From NCBI GenBank assembly GCA_002401855.1, contig NVUH01000002.1:1-64000 (forward strand): a stretch of DNA of 64,000 nucleotides, in the 5' to 3' direction. Position 1 is the first letter of the stretch. The number at the start of each line of letters is the position of its first letter. Made by a program: the position numbers and the translations under genes. Of this stretch, positions 23,828 to 33,071 are shown in pieces. The notes beneath the pieces are model-generated. The model was not told where the DNA came from, searched no databases, and worked only from the letters and a program-made list of their open reading frames with translations. The DNA comes from Hyphomicrobiales bacterium. Lineage in GTDB: Bacteria > Pseudomonadota > Alphaproteobacteria > Rhizobiales > OSC116.

Positions 23828-26227
23828 TTATCTTACGTTAGTTGTTTTTTTATTACGGGCTTTTCTTTTGTGTTTTGGCGTGGTGGTTTTTACCTTTTTG
23901 CGCTTGGCGGCATTGGGGCGGCTATCCTCGCGCTTTTGCGAACGCCTTGGTGCTTTGCCTGTCGATTCGGAGCGTCTGCGGCCATCGCGGTAGCTATGTG
24001 AGCGTGAACCATCACCTGACGGGGCTTTTTCGATGCGTTTAGACGAAGATAGCATTTTAAACAGCAATGAGCCGTTGCTGGCATTGGCTTCTACCAGCTC
24101 AACCTCAACCATGTCACCCATACGGAAACCGCTTTTATGCTTGCGGTCGTATAACATCTTGGTGGCTTCATCATAAATGTAGAAGCCTTGTAGGGTTGAC
24201 TTAGGAATAAAACCATCGGCGCCTGTTTCGGATAACTCTAAGAATAGGCCTGCATGAATCACCCCTGAAATGCGGGCATCAAAACGAGCGCCAATTTTTT
24301 CGGATAAGAATTCAGCAATTAGCCTGTCTTTGGTATCGCGTTCGGCTTTCATAGCGCGGCGTTCGGTGGTGGAGATATGCTCGGCAATGTCGTCCAGCCG
24401 TTCGATTTCTTGCTCAGTTAAGCCATCATCACCCATATCAAGTGCTGAGATGAGCGCCCGATGCACGATGAGATCGGCATAACGCCGAATCGGCGAGGTG
24501 AAATGGGCATATTTGCGCAAGTTTAAGCCAAAATGTCCAAGATTTTCAGGCTGATAGACGGCTTGCATTTGCGAGCGCAATACGCTGATGTTGATCATTT
24601 CTGAATTTGAATGCTTTTTGGCGCGCTCCAATATCGTATTGAACATACGCGGTGCGAGTTCATCTTGGCTCTTGACTTGAATGTCTAAATCTTTGAGAAA
24701 ATCGTTTAACGCTTCGACTTTTGCCAAGCTTGGCTGCTCGTGGACGCGGTAAATAAGTGGTTGCTTGCGTTTTTCTAATGTTTCGGCGGCTGCAACATTG
24801 GCTAAGATCATACATTCTTCGACCAATTTATGGGCTTCTAGGCGTTGTGGAATGACGACATTTTTTACCAAACCATTTTCGTCCAGCACGATTTTACGCT
24901 CTGGTAGGTCAAGTGCCAAAGGTTGGCGGTTATCTCGTGCAATGCATAGGCATTTATATGCTTTTAGAATGGGGCTGAGGCTATATTGATAAATATCGGC
25001 GCTCACGGCACCCATATCGCCATCAAAGGCTGCCTGAGCTTCCTGATAGCTTAATTTGGCGTGGGAGCGAATCAAAGCCCGCACAAATTTCTGGCCAATT
25101 TTTTTGCCTTTAGCATTAATGCGGATGATGGCAACCATAGAAGGGCGCACTTCATCTTGGATTAACGAGCAAAGGTTGTTGGAGATGCGTTCGGGCAGCA
25201 TTGGTACCACTTGATCAGGGAAATAGACACTGTTGCCGCGCTTAAACGCTTCTTTATCCATGGCCGAAAATGGTTTGATATAGGCGGATACATCGGCAAT
25301 GGCGACATAGATTTTATAGCCATCGAGATTGTCTTTGGCCAAATCTGGCTCGGCATATAGTGCGTCATCATGGTCTTTGGCATCTGCTGGGTCGATGGTT
25401 ACGAAGGGCAGATCGGTCAGATCATCACGTTGGTTGCGTGCGACTGCGGATTTGCCAACATCTTGGCATGCTTCTGATTCGGCAATCACTTCATCGGGGA
25501 ATATATGTGGAATTTCGTAGGCGTGCAGAGCGATCAGACTGAGAGCTTTTTCGCCTTTTGGTGAGCCATGGCGTGCGGTGACGGTCGCGCCTTTGTAACG
25601 TGAACGGGTTTTAGGCATGTCGAAACTGACTAAGTCGCCGTCTTCTAGCTCAATGCCTTTTTCAATGGCTGAAACTCTATATTGATTGTGGTCTTTTTTG
25701 TCGATTGGCTCGATAAAGCCTAATTTTATGTGCTTTTGATGCGGCTCAGCGTCTTCATCGATATAGAAAATGCCCAAAGCATCGGCTTTGCCAGTCGCGC
25801 CAATTTTTTTGATGAGTTTGGCGGTATAATGTTCGATGCCTCGTTCGGCGCCGGTTTTTTTAATACGTACCAAAGCTTTGTCGCCGGGTTTTAAATCCTT
25901 GGCTTCTTTGTCGGGCAGGGTGATGTAAAGATTTTTACGATCTTTTACCTCTGCGCTTATTGGCAGCAGTAGGTAGTCGCCGTCTTCAGTTAGCTTATCG
26001 ATCTCGCAGGTGATGACAGGAGGTAAGTTTTTGCTGTTCTGAAATACGCGATGTTCATAGGCCACATCGCCACTGTTGATCAGATCGCGCAGCATATGCT
26101 TGAGCTTGGTGCGGTTATCACCTTTAATACCAAAGGCACGGGCGATGTCACGTTTGCCAATGCGCCCCGTTCCGCTGTTGATATATTCAATCACTTCAGC
26201 TTTTGAGGGGAATGGTTTATTACTCAT
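23828..26227 (-). CDS. rnr: Ribonuclease R
   Basis: A 799-residue 3'-5' exoribonuclease that degrades structured RNA. Order: an N-terminal winged-helix region (1-70, GKRDIARAFGIKGDNRTKL), cold-shock-like OB folds (to about 250), the catalytic RNB domain with the magnesium-binding aspartates in DPADAKDHDDALYAE, an S1 domain (about 640-720; ARISGVIHAGLFLEL), and a strongly basic Arg/Lys/Ser tail. The tail probably helps it bind structured RNA and ribosomes. The start overlaps the topA stop by four bases (26224-26227), so the two are co-transcribed and translationally coupled. Confidence 0.95.
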   Translation of the reverse strand: MSNKPFPSKAEVIEYINSGTGRIGKRDIARAFGIKGDNRTKLKHMLRDLINSGDVAYEHRVFQNSKNLPPVITCEIDKLTEDGDYLLLPISAEVKDRKNLYITLPDKEAKDLKPGDKALVRIKKTGAERGIEHYTAKLIKKIGATGKADALGIFYIDEDAEPHQKHIKLGFIEPIDKKDHNQYRVSAIEKGIELEDGDLVSFDMPKTRSRYKGATVTARHGSPKGEKALSLIALHAYEIPHIFPDEVIAESEACQDVGKSAVARNQRDDLTDLPFVTIDPADAKDHDDALYAEPDLAKDNLDGYKIYVAIADVSAYIKPFSAMDKEAFKRGNSVYFPDQVVPMLPERISNNLCSLIQDEVRPSMVAIIRINAKGKKIGQKFVRALIRSHAKLSYQEAQAAFDGDMGAVSADIYQYSLSPILKAYKCLCIARDNRQPLALDLPERKIVLDENGLVKNVVIPQRLEAHKLVEECMILANVAAAETLEKRKQPLIYRVHEQPSLAKVEALNDFLKDLDIQVKSQDELAPRMFNTILERAKKHSNSEMINISVLRSQMQAVYQPENLGHFGLNLRKYAHFTSPIRRYADLIVHRALISALDMGDDGLTEQEIERLDDIAEHISTTERRAMKAERDTKDRLIAEFLSEKIGARFDARISGVIHAGLFLELSETGADGFIPKSTLQGFYIYDEATKMLYDRKHKSGFRMGDMVEVELVEANASNGSLLFKMLSSSKRIEKAPSGDGSRSHSYRDGRRRSESTGKAPRRSQKREDSRPNAAKRKKVKTTTPKHKRKARNKKTTNVR

Positions 26228-28875
26228 GCTTCAGCCGATTTTTTGGCAGCTGGTTTTTTCTTGGCTGCGGTTTTCTTTTTTGCCGTGGTTTTTTTGGCGG
26301 CTGGCTTTTTCTTCGCTGCTGCTTTTTTCTTAGGCGTGGCTTTTTTCTTAGCTGGCGCTTTCTTTTTGGTCTTGGCTTCTTTGGCCTTAATCAGCTCTAG
26401 TGCCATTTTCATGGTTATGGATTCTGGATCAGTGGCTTTGCCGATGGTGGCGTTTACTTTTTCGAATTTTACGTAGGGGCCATAGCGACCATTGTAAATG
26501 CCGACTTCGCCACCTAATTTTGGATGTTCGCCCAGAATTTTAATTGGGATGGATTGAGCGCGTTGCTTGGCGCGTTTTTCGGCTAACAAAGTTAGAGCGC
26601 GGTTTAGGCCTACGGATAAGACATCTTCGCCTTTGGTGAGGCTGGCAAACACTTTATTGTGCAGAATATAGGGGCCAAAGCGACCAAGGCCAGCTTTTAC
26701 CACCAAGCCATCTTCGGGATGCATGCCAATGGTGCGCGGCAATTGCAACAAGCCAATCGCTAAATCTAAATCAACATTTGCTGGATCAACATCTTTAGGG
26801 ATGGTTGTGCGTTTTGGTTTTTCTTTTTCGACGGCTTCGCCCAATTGTACATAAGGGCCAAAACGGCCGCGGCGCAGGCTGATTTCCAGCTTGGTTTCGG
26901 GGTCAATGCCCAGAACTTTAGGCTCATCACCAGCGGCTTCATCATTGCCTTGGCCCAATTGGCGGGTGAAATTACAATCTGGATAGTTGGAACAGCCAAT
27001 GAATGCGCCATAGCGGCCGACTTTAAGGCTTAATAAGCCATCATCACATTTTGTACAGCTACGCGGCGGGGTGCCATCTTCACGTTCTGGGAATACGAGT
27101 GGGCCTAAGGCTTCGTTCAATGCGTCTAGCACTTGGGTGATGCGCAAGCCTTTGGTTTCTTGAATTAAATCGTTAAATGGAGTCCAGAATTGGCGTAGAA
27201 TTTCTTTCCAATCGGCATTGCCTGCTGAAATTTTATCTAAGTCTGCTTCTAGATTTGCGGTGAAATCATATTGTACATATTTGCTGAAGAAATTTTCTAA
27301 GAAAGCGGTTACCAAACGGCCTTTATCTTCTGGGTGCAAACGGCCTTTTTCGAGCCTTACATAATCACGGTCACGCAAGGTTGACATGGTGGATGTGTAA
27401 GTGGATGGACGGCCAATGCCTAATTCTTCCATTTTACGAATCAGCGTGGCCTCTGAAAAACGGGCTGGTGGCTCGGTGAAATGTTGAATAGGTAATATTT
27501 CGACTGTTTTGACGGTTTCGCCTTCGGTTAGTTTAGGCAGGCGTCTGGCATCTTCATCTTGTGATTTGTCATCATATGATGACTGGTAAAGGTTTAAGAA
27601 GCCATCAAATATCATCACTGAACCCGTGGCGCGGAATTCGTAAAATTTGCCGTCTATGCCCTTGGTTTCTAACGTTGCTGCGGTGCGTTCAAATAGCGCA
27701 TCTTCCATTTGCGAGCCTAAGGCACGGCACCAAATTAAGTTGTAAAGTCTGTAATGGTCGTCATCTAATATGGCACGTACTTCGCGCGGGTGACGGGCTA
27801 ATAAGGTTGGGCGGATGGCTTCATGCGCTTCTTGAGCATTTTTAGCTTTGGCGGTGTAAACCCTTTGTTTGGCGGGTAGATATTTATCGCCTAAGGTTTT
27901 TTTAATCACGCTGCGGGCTTCTACAATGGCTTCTTGGGTCATGGTCACGCCATCGGTACGCATATAGGTGATTAGGCCAGTGGTTTCGCCGTTAATGTTA
28001 AAACCTTCATATAATTTTTGTGCCACACGCATGGTGCGGGCTGCGCCAAAACCGAGCTTAGACGAGGCTTCTTGTTGCATGGTCGAAGTGGTGAATGGGG
28101 CTTGTGGCCGGCGGCGGGCAGGGGTGGCTTTGATGTTAGTGACTTTTAGGTCACTATTTTGCAATGTGGTTTCAATGGCTTTAGCAGCGGTTTCTGTGGT
28201 GATAGAGAATTTCTCTAACCGATTATTGTCAATTGCCCAAAGCTTGGTGCTGAATTCAGTGCCATTGTTGGATTTTTGTTTGCCGTCTATCGTCCAATAT
28301 TCTTCGCGGTCGAAACGTTCAATCTCGGCTTCGCGCTCACAAATTAGGCGTAGTGATACGGATTGCACACGGCCAGCACTACGTGCGCCCGGTAATTTGC
28401 GCCATAGGATGGGTGAAAGTGAAAAACCCACAAGATAATCTAATGCGCGGCGGGCAAGGTATGCCTCAACCAATGGTGTATCGATCTCACGCGGGTGTTT
28501 CATGGCTTCTAAGATAGACTTTTTAGTGATAGCATTAAATACCACTCGCTCAACTTGTTTGCCTTTCATCAGGCCGCGTTTGGCGTTTAAAACTTCCAAC
28601 ACATGCCAGCTAATGGCTTCGCCTTCACGGTCGGGGTCGGTTGCGAGAATTAACTTGTCAGCATTTTTTAGCTCAGCCGCAATTTCATTTAAGCGTTTTT
28701 TGCTGTCGGTATCAACAAGCCAATTCATGTCAAAATCGTTTTCAGGGTCGACGCTGCCGTCTTTGGATGGCAAATCTCTTACATGGCCGTAAGATGCATA
28801 CACCTTATAGTCTGAACCTAAATATTTATTGATAGTTTTGGCTTTTGCTGGCGATTCTACGATCACTATATTCAT
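26224..28875 (-). CDS. topA: DNA topoisomerase I
   Basis: An 883-residue type IA topoisomerase that relaxes negative supercoils. The Toprim domain is at the N-terminus (IVESPAKAKTINKYLGSDY; ATDPDREGEAISWH). The active tyrosine is in IGRPSTYTSTMSTL. A four-cysteine ribbon follows (CTKCDDG and CSNYPDC), then several topo C-terminal repeats with GRFGPYVQLG, GRFGPYILHN and GRYGPYVKF. The last about 55 residues are a low-complexity Lys/Ala/Pro tail (AAKKKPAAKK-like), a common alphaproteobacterial and actinobacterial add-on thought to aid DNA binding. A promoter is visible 36 bp upstream. rnr follows with overlap. Confidence 0.96.
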   Translation of the reverse strand: MNIVIVESPAKAKTINKYLGSDYKVYASYGHVRDLPSKDGSVDPENDFDMNWLVDTDSKKRLNEIAAELKNADKLILATDPDREGEAISWHVLEVLNAKRGLMKGKQVERVVFNAITKKSILEAMKHPREIDTPLVEAYLARRALDYLVGFSLSPILWRKLPGARSAGRVQSVSLRLICEREAEIERFDREEYWTIDGKQKSNNGTEFSTKLWAIDNNRLEKFSITTETAAKAIETTLQNSDLKVTNIKATPARRRPQAPFTTSTMQQEASSKLGFGAARTMRVAQKLYEGFNINGETTGLITYMRTDGVTMTQEAIVEARSVIKKTLGDKYLPAKQRVYTAKAKNAQEAHEAIRPTLLARHPREVRAILDDDHYRLYNLIWCRALGSQMEDALFERTAATLETKGIDGKFYEFRATGSVMIFDGFLNLYQSSYDDKSQDEDARRLPKLTEGETVKTVEILPIQHFTEPPARFSEATLIRKMEELGIGRPSTYTSTMSTLRDRDYVRLEKGRLHPEDKGRLVTAFLENFFSKYVQYDFTANLEADLDKISAGNADWKEILRQFWTPFNDLIQETKGLRITQVLDALNEALGPLVFPEREDGTPPRSCTKCDDGLLSLKVGRYGAFIGCSNYPDCNFTRQLGQGNDEAAGDEPKVLGIDPETKLEISLRRGRFGPYVQLGEAVEKEKPKRTTIPKDVDPANVDLDLAIGLLQLPRTIGMHPEDGLVVKAGLGRFGPYILHNKVFASLTKGEDVLSVGLNRALTLLAEKRAKQRAQSIPIKILGEHPKLGGEVGIYNGRYGPYVKFEKVNATIGKATDPESITMKMALELIKAKEAKTKKKAPAKKKATPKKKAAAKKKPAAKKTTAKKKTAAKKKPAAKKSAEA

Positions 28876-28910
28876 ATTTAATTCCGCTTAATGTCTAAAT
28901 TATTTTTATG

Positions 28911-28939
28911 CTAATACTCATCTATATGGTATTTGTCAA
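28911..28939 (-). promoter_or_regulatory. Probable sigma-70 promoter of topA-rnr
   Basis: On the minus strand a consensus -35 TTGACA (plus 28934-28939) and a -10 TATTAG (plus 28911-28916) are separated by 17 bp, 36 bp before the topA ATG and past the dprA stop. Confidence 0.6.
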
Positions 28940-28975
28940 AAAATTTTTAAAGATTTAACAATAATTACTGTAATT

Positions 28976-30133
28976 TTAAGAGCGCAATTGCACACCCTGA
29001 CCATAAATTTGTTCAATTTTTTCATCTAGTTCAAGATTTAACAAAGCATTATGAAATTTTTCTGTATTTAATTTGGTTTCTCGCAATAAATAATCCATTT
29101 CTATCGGGGAGGTGGTTAGTAATTGCATGATCACATCTTCTGGCTTGCTGCTTATTTTTTGTGTTTTAGGTGTAACGGGTTGAAGTGAAAACAAATCTTC
29201 TTGTGGTATATTTACTTCAGCTTCCTTTATATTTTCGTAAGAAATTTTTTGATTATTTTTAACAAATGCCAATGCATCTAAGACGTCATCTTTGTGCAGC
29301 ACCAGTATCGCACCATTTTTAAGCAGGCTATTGGGGCCTGCTGCGCGTGGGTCAAGTGGGTTGCCAGGCACGGCAAGAATCTCACGGCCTAAATCTGCCG
29401 CCATATTGGCGGTGATTAATGAGCCAGATTTTATCGCTGCTTCGATTACCAATGTGGCATGGGCAATGCCAGCTATGATGCGGTTGCGGCGGGGGAAGTG
29501 CGTGGCTTTGGGTGTTAAACTAAACGGCATTTCACTGATGAATAAGCCTTTATGGGTAAGGAAGTCTTGATATAGCTTGTCATTTTCGGGCGGGTAGATG
29601 ATGTTGATTCCACCTGCCAAACAGGCGATTGTGCCTGTATTAAGGGCTGCGACATGTGCCTTGGTGTCAATGCCACGGGCAAAGCCTGATACGATGGTAA
29701 AGCCTTCTGCGCCGACATCAGTAGCGAGTTTTTGGGTGAGCTTTAGGCCTAAGGCCGAGCAATTTCGTGTGCCGACAATGCTAAGTGCGGGTTTGCGTAA
29801 TTGCGATATATCGCCTTTGACGGTTAGTAATGGCGGGGGATTGGCCGAATATTTTAGGGCTTCTGGGTAATCATCTTCGCCCAAAGCAATGAGCTTGGCA
29901 CCAAATTTATGTATATTCTGCCATTCATAAAGCACAGTATCGCGGTTGGCCAATTTAATTTTTTTATTGTTGGTTTCGGCGATGAATTCGGGCAGGGCGG
30001 CAATGGCGTTGGCCGCGCCGCCATATTTATTGATCAGCATGTGAAATATTTTAGGCCCAATTTGAATGGAACGAATGAGCTGTAGCCAATCTAGCTTTTG
30101 CTCATCAGTTAGTTCCACTTTTACCCCGTCCAT
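28976..30133 (-). CDS. dprA: DNA-processing protein DprA
   Basis: A 385-residue protein that loads RecA on incoming single-stranded DNA during transformation. The Rossmann-like core (about 80-290) shows VGTRNCSALG, SGFARGIDTKAH, YPPENDKLY and FPRRNRIIAG. An N-terminal SAM-like helical segment (about 8-70) and a C-terminal winged helix (about 320-385) flank it. The ATG at 30133 sits four bases after the plsY stop, with AAGGG upstream. The longer frame from TTG 30154 would overlap plsY and start before that site. Competence itself cannot be inferred; dprA is widely conserved in this plsY-dprA-topA order. Confidence 0.93.
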   Translation of the reverse strand: MDGVKVELTDEQKLDWLQLIRSIQIGPKIFHMLINKYGGAANAIAALPEFIAETNNKKIKLANRDTVLYEWQNIHKFGAKLIALGEDDYPEALKYSANPPPLLTVKGDISQLRKPALSIVGTRNCSALGLKLTQKLATDVGAEGFTIVSGFARGIDTKAHVAALNTGTIACLAGGINIIYPPENDKLYQDFLTHKGLFISEMPFSLTPKATHFPRRNRIIAGIAHATLVIEAAIKSGSLITANMAADLGREILAVPGNPLDPRAAGPNSLLKNGAILVLHKDDVLDALAFVKNNQKISYENIKEAEVNIPQEDLFSLQPVTPKTQKISSKPEDVIMQLLTTSPIEMDYLLRETKLNTEKFHNALLNLELDEKIEQIYGQGVQLRS

Positions 30134-30137
30134 AATG

Positions 30138-30758
30138 CTACCCTTTGTTGCCAATCTTAGACTCTTCGCCTTTTAGTAAGCGTTTTATATTTTCATGATG
30201 TTTGGCAAATATGAGGACAGTGAGAATCGCCGATAATATCGCCCAATCGAGATTGAAAAAATATAAGAATATGGTGGTTGCTGAACAAGCCAGTAAAGCC
30301 GATAAAGATGAAAAACGTGTGATATAAGCTGTGCTTAGCCATGTGATGGCGAATACTAATACCGCCCATGGTGCGCCTGCCAAGAAAATACCGATATAAA
30401 CTGCGACACCTTTGCCACCTTTGAATTTAAGCCAGACGGGAAATAAATGACCGACCAGCGCAAAAAAGCCTGTTAGACATACAAAGAATATCGGGAAATT
30501 CATGGTGTTGTGGAAATATAGTGTGATCCAGATGGCGATGGCACCTTTTAGCAAATCAGCAGCCAAAGTGGCTGCAGCAAGTTTTTTACTGCCGGTGCGC
30601 AATACATTGGTGGCGCCGATGCTGCCCGAGCCAATGTCGCGTACATCGCCCAAACCCGCCATTTTGGTGAATATAAGACCGAACGGGATCGAGCCTAAAA
30701 AATAACCAATGACAAAGGCCAAACCATAGCCATGATAAGCGACTAAAAAATCTCGCAT
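30138..30758 (-). CDS. plsY: Glycerol-3-phosphate acyltransferase PlsY
   Basis: A 206-residue polytopic inner-membrane enzyme that transfers acyl groups from acyl-phosphate to glycerol-3-phosphate, the first step of phospholipid synthesis. Visible motifs are [25 protein letters not shown] and [13 protein letters not shown], the three conserved PlsY loops. The start abuts the stop of the dihydroorotase-like gene (30758/30759), so it belongs to the pyrB-pyrX-plsY-dprA transcript. Its own PlsX partner is not in this window. Confidence 0.93.
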   Translation of the reverse strand: MRDFLVAYHGYGLAFVIGYFLGSIPFGLIFTKMAGLGDVRDIGSGSIGATNVLRTGSKKLAAATLAADLLKGAIAIWITLYFHNTMNFPIFFVCLTGFFALVGHLFPVWLKFKGGKGVAVYIGIFLAGAPWAVLVFAITWLSTAYITRFSSLSALLACSATTIFLYFFNLDWAILSAILTVLIFAKHHENIKRLLKGEESKIGNKG

Positions 30759-32048
30759 TTAATTTCCTAACTCAAATATTTTATGTCCGTCAATATAAGT
30801 TGCCAACACCTTACCTTGTAAGATGCGATTCTCAAATGGTGTATTTGTGCTTTGAGATTTTAATGCTGTTCGTTCGACCTTCCAACTATGCTCAGCATCG
30901 ACAATGATAAAATCGGCCGGGCTATTGGTTTTTAGGTAACCGACGTTGAGGCCTAATATTTGTGCGGGGTTGTAACTTAATGCCCGCCATAGGGTGGGTA
31001 GATCAACGCCTTCGCTATGGTAGAGGCGTAAAGCAGCGGAAAGCAGGGTTTCAAGCCCCACTGCGCCAACCGCCGCATCAGCAAACGGGTGACGTTTGCC
31101 ATCGGGGTCTTGCGGGTCATGAGAGGATACAATCACATCTATGTCACCATTTTTAATGCCTTCAACCATTGCCATACGGTCATCTTCACTGCGCAATGGC
31201 GGCTCAAGCCGTAAGAAGCTTCGATATTCGCCGATGTCAAATTCGTTAAGCGTTAGATTGTTAATTGATACACCTGCAGTGATTGGCGCATTTTCGCTTT
31301 TGGCGCGTATGACAGCATTTAGTGATTCTGCACATGAAATCTGACTGACATGATATTTGGCTTTTGTGAGTGAAGCTAAGGCCAAATCACGCTCTAACAA
31401 TATGGTTTCGGCAATTTTTGGTTTGCTCGGCAGGCCAAGGCGGGAGGCGAATAATCCTTCATTCATCACTCCGTCGCCTGCCAAATCTTTGTCTTCGACG
31501 TCATGGATGATTAAGGCGTTATGCGATTTTGCATATTCGAGTAGGCGTTTGAATAATAAAGAGTTTTGTACGCTTTTGCGGCCATCGGTAAAGGCAATGG
31601 CTCCGGCTTTTTTCAACAGGCCAATTTCGGCCATTTGTTTACCTTCAAGCCCTTGGGTGAGGGCGGCGCTGGTGTAGAGATTGATGCCTGACACGCTTTT
31701 GGAGCGGCCATTGATATATTCGACCAAGGCAATGTCTTCAATGATGGGTTCGCTATTGGGCATGCTCATTAATGATGTCACACCACCAGCGGCGGCAGAT
31801 ACGCCCGTATTCTTGAGCGTTTGGTTGCCAACGCCATTCATAAACACCCGCATATCGACTAAACCCGGGGCTAATATTTGCCCTTTCACATCGATATATT
31901 CAACGGCTATTTTTGCATCATAATCTCGGGTAACGTGGCTGCCGATATCCAGCACCTTGCCATCACCAATATACATACCGCCCGTACTGTCGGTCATTTC
32001 TACAGGGTCAATCAGGCGGGCATTATAAAAGATTTTATGTTTTGACAT
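30759..32048 (-). CDS. pyrX: Non-catalytic dihydroorotase-like protein (PyrX type)
   Basis: A 429-residue amidohydrolase-fold protein aligned along its whole length with dihydroorotase, but the zinc ligands are gone. The HxH of the first strand is replaced by Arg and Phe (PGLVDMRVFMNG). The second histidine of the HVxH-type motif is Gln (YHVSQISC), and the ATDHAPH-type site reads SSHDPQDP. It should not hydrolyse dihydroorotate. In bacteria such PyrX proteins are structural partners of aspartate carbamoyltransferase. Here it directly follows pyrB with a one-base overlap (32048), which supports that role. An active pyrC should exist elsewhere in the genome. Confidence 0.85.
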   Translation of the reverse strand: MSKHKIFYNARLIDPVEMTDSTGGMYIGDGKVLDIGSHVTRDYDAKIAVEYIDVKGQILAPGLVDMRVFMNGVGNQTLKNTGVSAAAGGVTSLMSMPNSEPIIEDIALVEYINGRSKSVSGINLYTSAALTQGLEGKQMAEIGLLKKAGAIAFTDGRKSVQNSLLFKRLLEYAKSHNALIIHDVEDKDLAGDGVMNEGLFASRLGLPSKPKIAETILLERDLALASLTKAKYHVSQISCAESLNAVIRAKSENAPITAGVSINNLTLNEFDIGEYRSFLRLEPPLRSEDDRMAMVEGIKNGDIDVIVSSHDPQDPDGKRHPFADAAVGAVGLETLLSAALRLYHSEGVDLPTLWRALSYNPAQILGLNVGYLKTNSPADFIIVDAEHSWKVERTALKSQSTNTPFENRILQGKVLATYIDGHKIFELGN

Positions 32049-33001
32049 TATGCGCCCCCCTTATTCTTTGATAACCAATTGTTGGATAATGCCTCAAGCA
32101 CGCCCATGCGCACTGCGACCCCCATTTCGACCTGTTCGCGTATTAATGAACGGGCGCTATCGGCCACCACGCTGTCAATCTCAACGCCTCTATTCATTGG
32201 CCCTGGATGCATGACCATGGCGTCATCATTGGCGTATGATAATTTTTTTTCGGTCAGGCCGTAAAATTGGTGATATTCGCGGGCTGAAGGGATGAAAGCG
32301 CCTTGCATGCGCTCGGTTTGCAGGCGTAGCATCATTACGATATCGACGCCTTTAAGCCCTTCCTCCATATCGTGAAAAACTTCGCAGCCCATTTTTTCGG
32401 CACCTGCTGGCAGCAGGGTTGGTGGTGCGATTAGCCGCACTCGTGCGCCCATAATATTAAGCAATATGATGTTTGAGCGCGCGACGCGGCTGTGCAATAT
32501 ATCGCCGCATATAGCGATGGTTAGGCGGGCTAACTTGCCTTTGTTGCGGCGGATGGTCAGTGCGTCTAGCAAGGCTTGAGTGGGGTGTTCGTGCCGCCCA
32601 TCTCCTGCGTTTATCACCGCGCAATTGACTTTTTGCGATAATAATTCAACTGCGCCAGCGCTGTGGTGGCGAATGACTAGTAGATCTGGCTGCATGGCAT
32701 TGAGCGTTGCGGCGGTGTCGATTAGGGTTTCGCCCTTTTTGATGGAAGAGTGAGCCACTGCCATATTCAATACGTCAGCGCCTAAGCGTTTGCCCGCAAT
32801 TTCAAACGAGGCTTGGGTGCGGGTTGAACTTTCGAAAAATAGGTTGATTTGGGTGCGGCCTTGCAGCACATCGGTTTTTTTAGTGTCGCGGCGAGATTGC
32901 TCAATCTTCTTTTCAGCCAGATCTAGCAATGCGGTGATGTTGGCTTCTTTCAGCCCCTCAATGCCCAATAAGTGCTTATCGGCAAAATGCGGTTTCATCA
33001 T
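32048..33001 (-). CDS. pyrB: Aspartate carbamoyltransferase catalytic chain
   Basis: Pyrimidine synthesis enzyme joining carbamoyl phosphate and aspartate; 317 residues from the ATG at 33001. The carbamoyl phosphate site [13 protein letters not shown] and the [10 protein letters not shown] motif are intact, as are HPGPMNRG and the central Rossmann-like half. Other in-frame starts are ATG 33019 and TTG 33022. The putative promoter lies so close (-10 at 33030-33035) that the upstream starts would give an almost leaderless message, so the later start is preferred. No pyrI is next to it; the PyrX-like protein follows instead. Confidence 0.93.
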   Translation of the reverse strand: MMKPHFADKHLLGIEGLKEANITALLDLAEKKIEQSRRDTKKTDVLQGRTQINLFFESSTRTQASFEIAGKRLGADVLNMAVAHSSIKKGETLIDTAATLNAMQPDLLVIRHHSAGAVELLSQKVNCAVINAGDGRHEHPTQALLDALTIRRNKGKLARLTIAICGDILHSRVARSNIILLNIMGARVRLIAPPTLLPAGAEKMGCEVFHDMEEGLKGVDIVMMLRLQTERMQGAFIPSAREYHQFYGLTEKKLSYANDDAMVMHPGPMNRGVEIDSVVADSARSLIREQVEMGVAVRMGVLEALSNNWLSKNKGGA

Positions 33002-33029
33002 GTTTTCAAAATTTTTCATCAAAACTAAG

Positions 33030-33058
33030 TTTATAATACGCTTTTAGGTTTTGAACAA
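33030..33058 (-). promoter_or_regulatory. Probable promoter of pyrB-pyrX-plsY-dprA
   Basis: On the minus strand a -10 TATAAA (plus 33030-33035) and a -35 TTGTTC (plus 33053-33058) are separated by 17 bp. The predicted transcription start falls near 33023, just upstream of the pyrB start codons. Confidence 0.5.
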
Positions 33059-33071
33059 GTCTAGTTCGACT

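Noticed and set aside
26230-26400. Repetitive tract at the end of topA as a DNA repeat or CRISPR-like array
   Set aside because: It is coding: the repetition comes from Lys/Ala/Pro codons in the topA tail. No regular repeat-spacer structure exists here or anywhere in the window.
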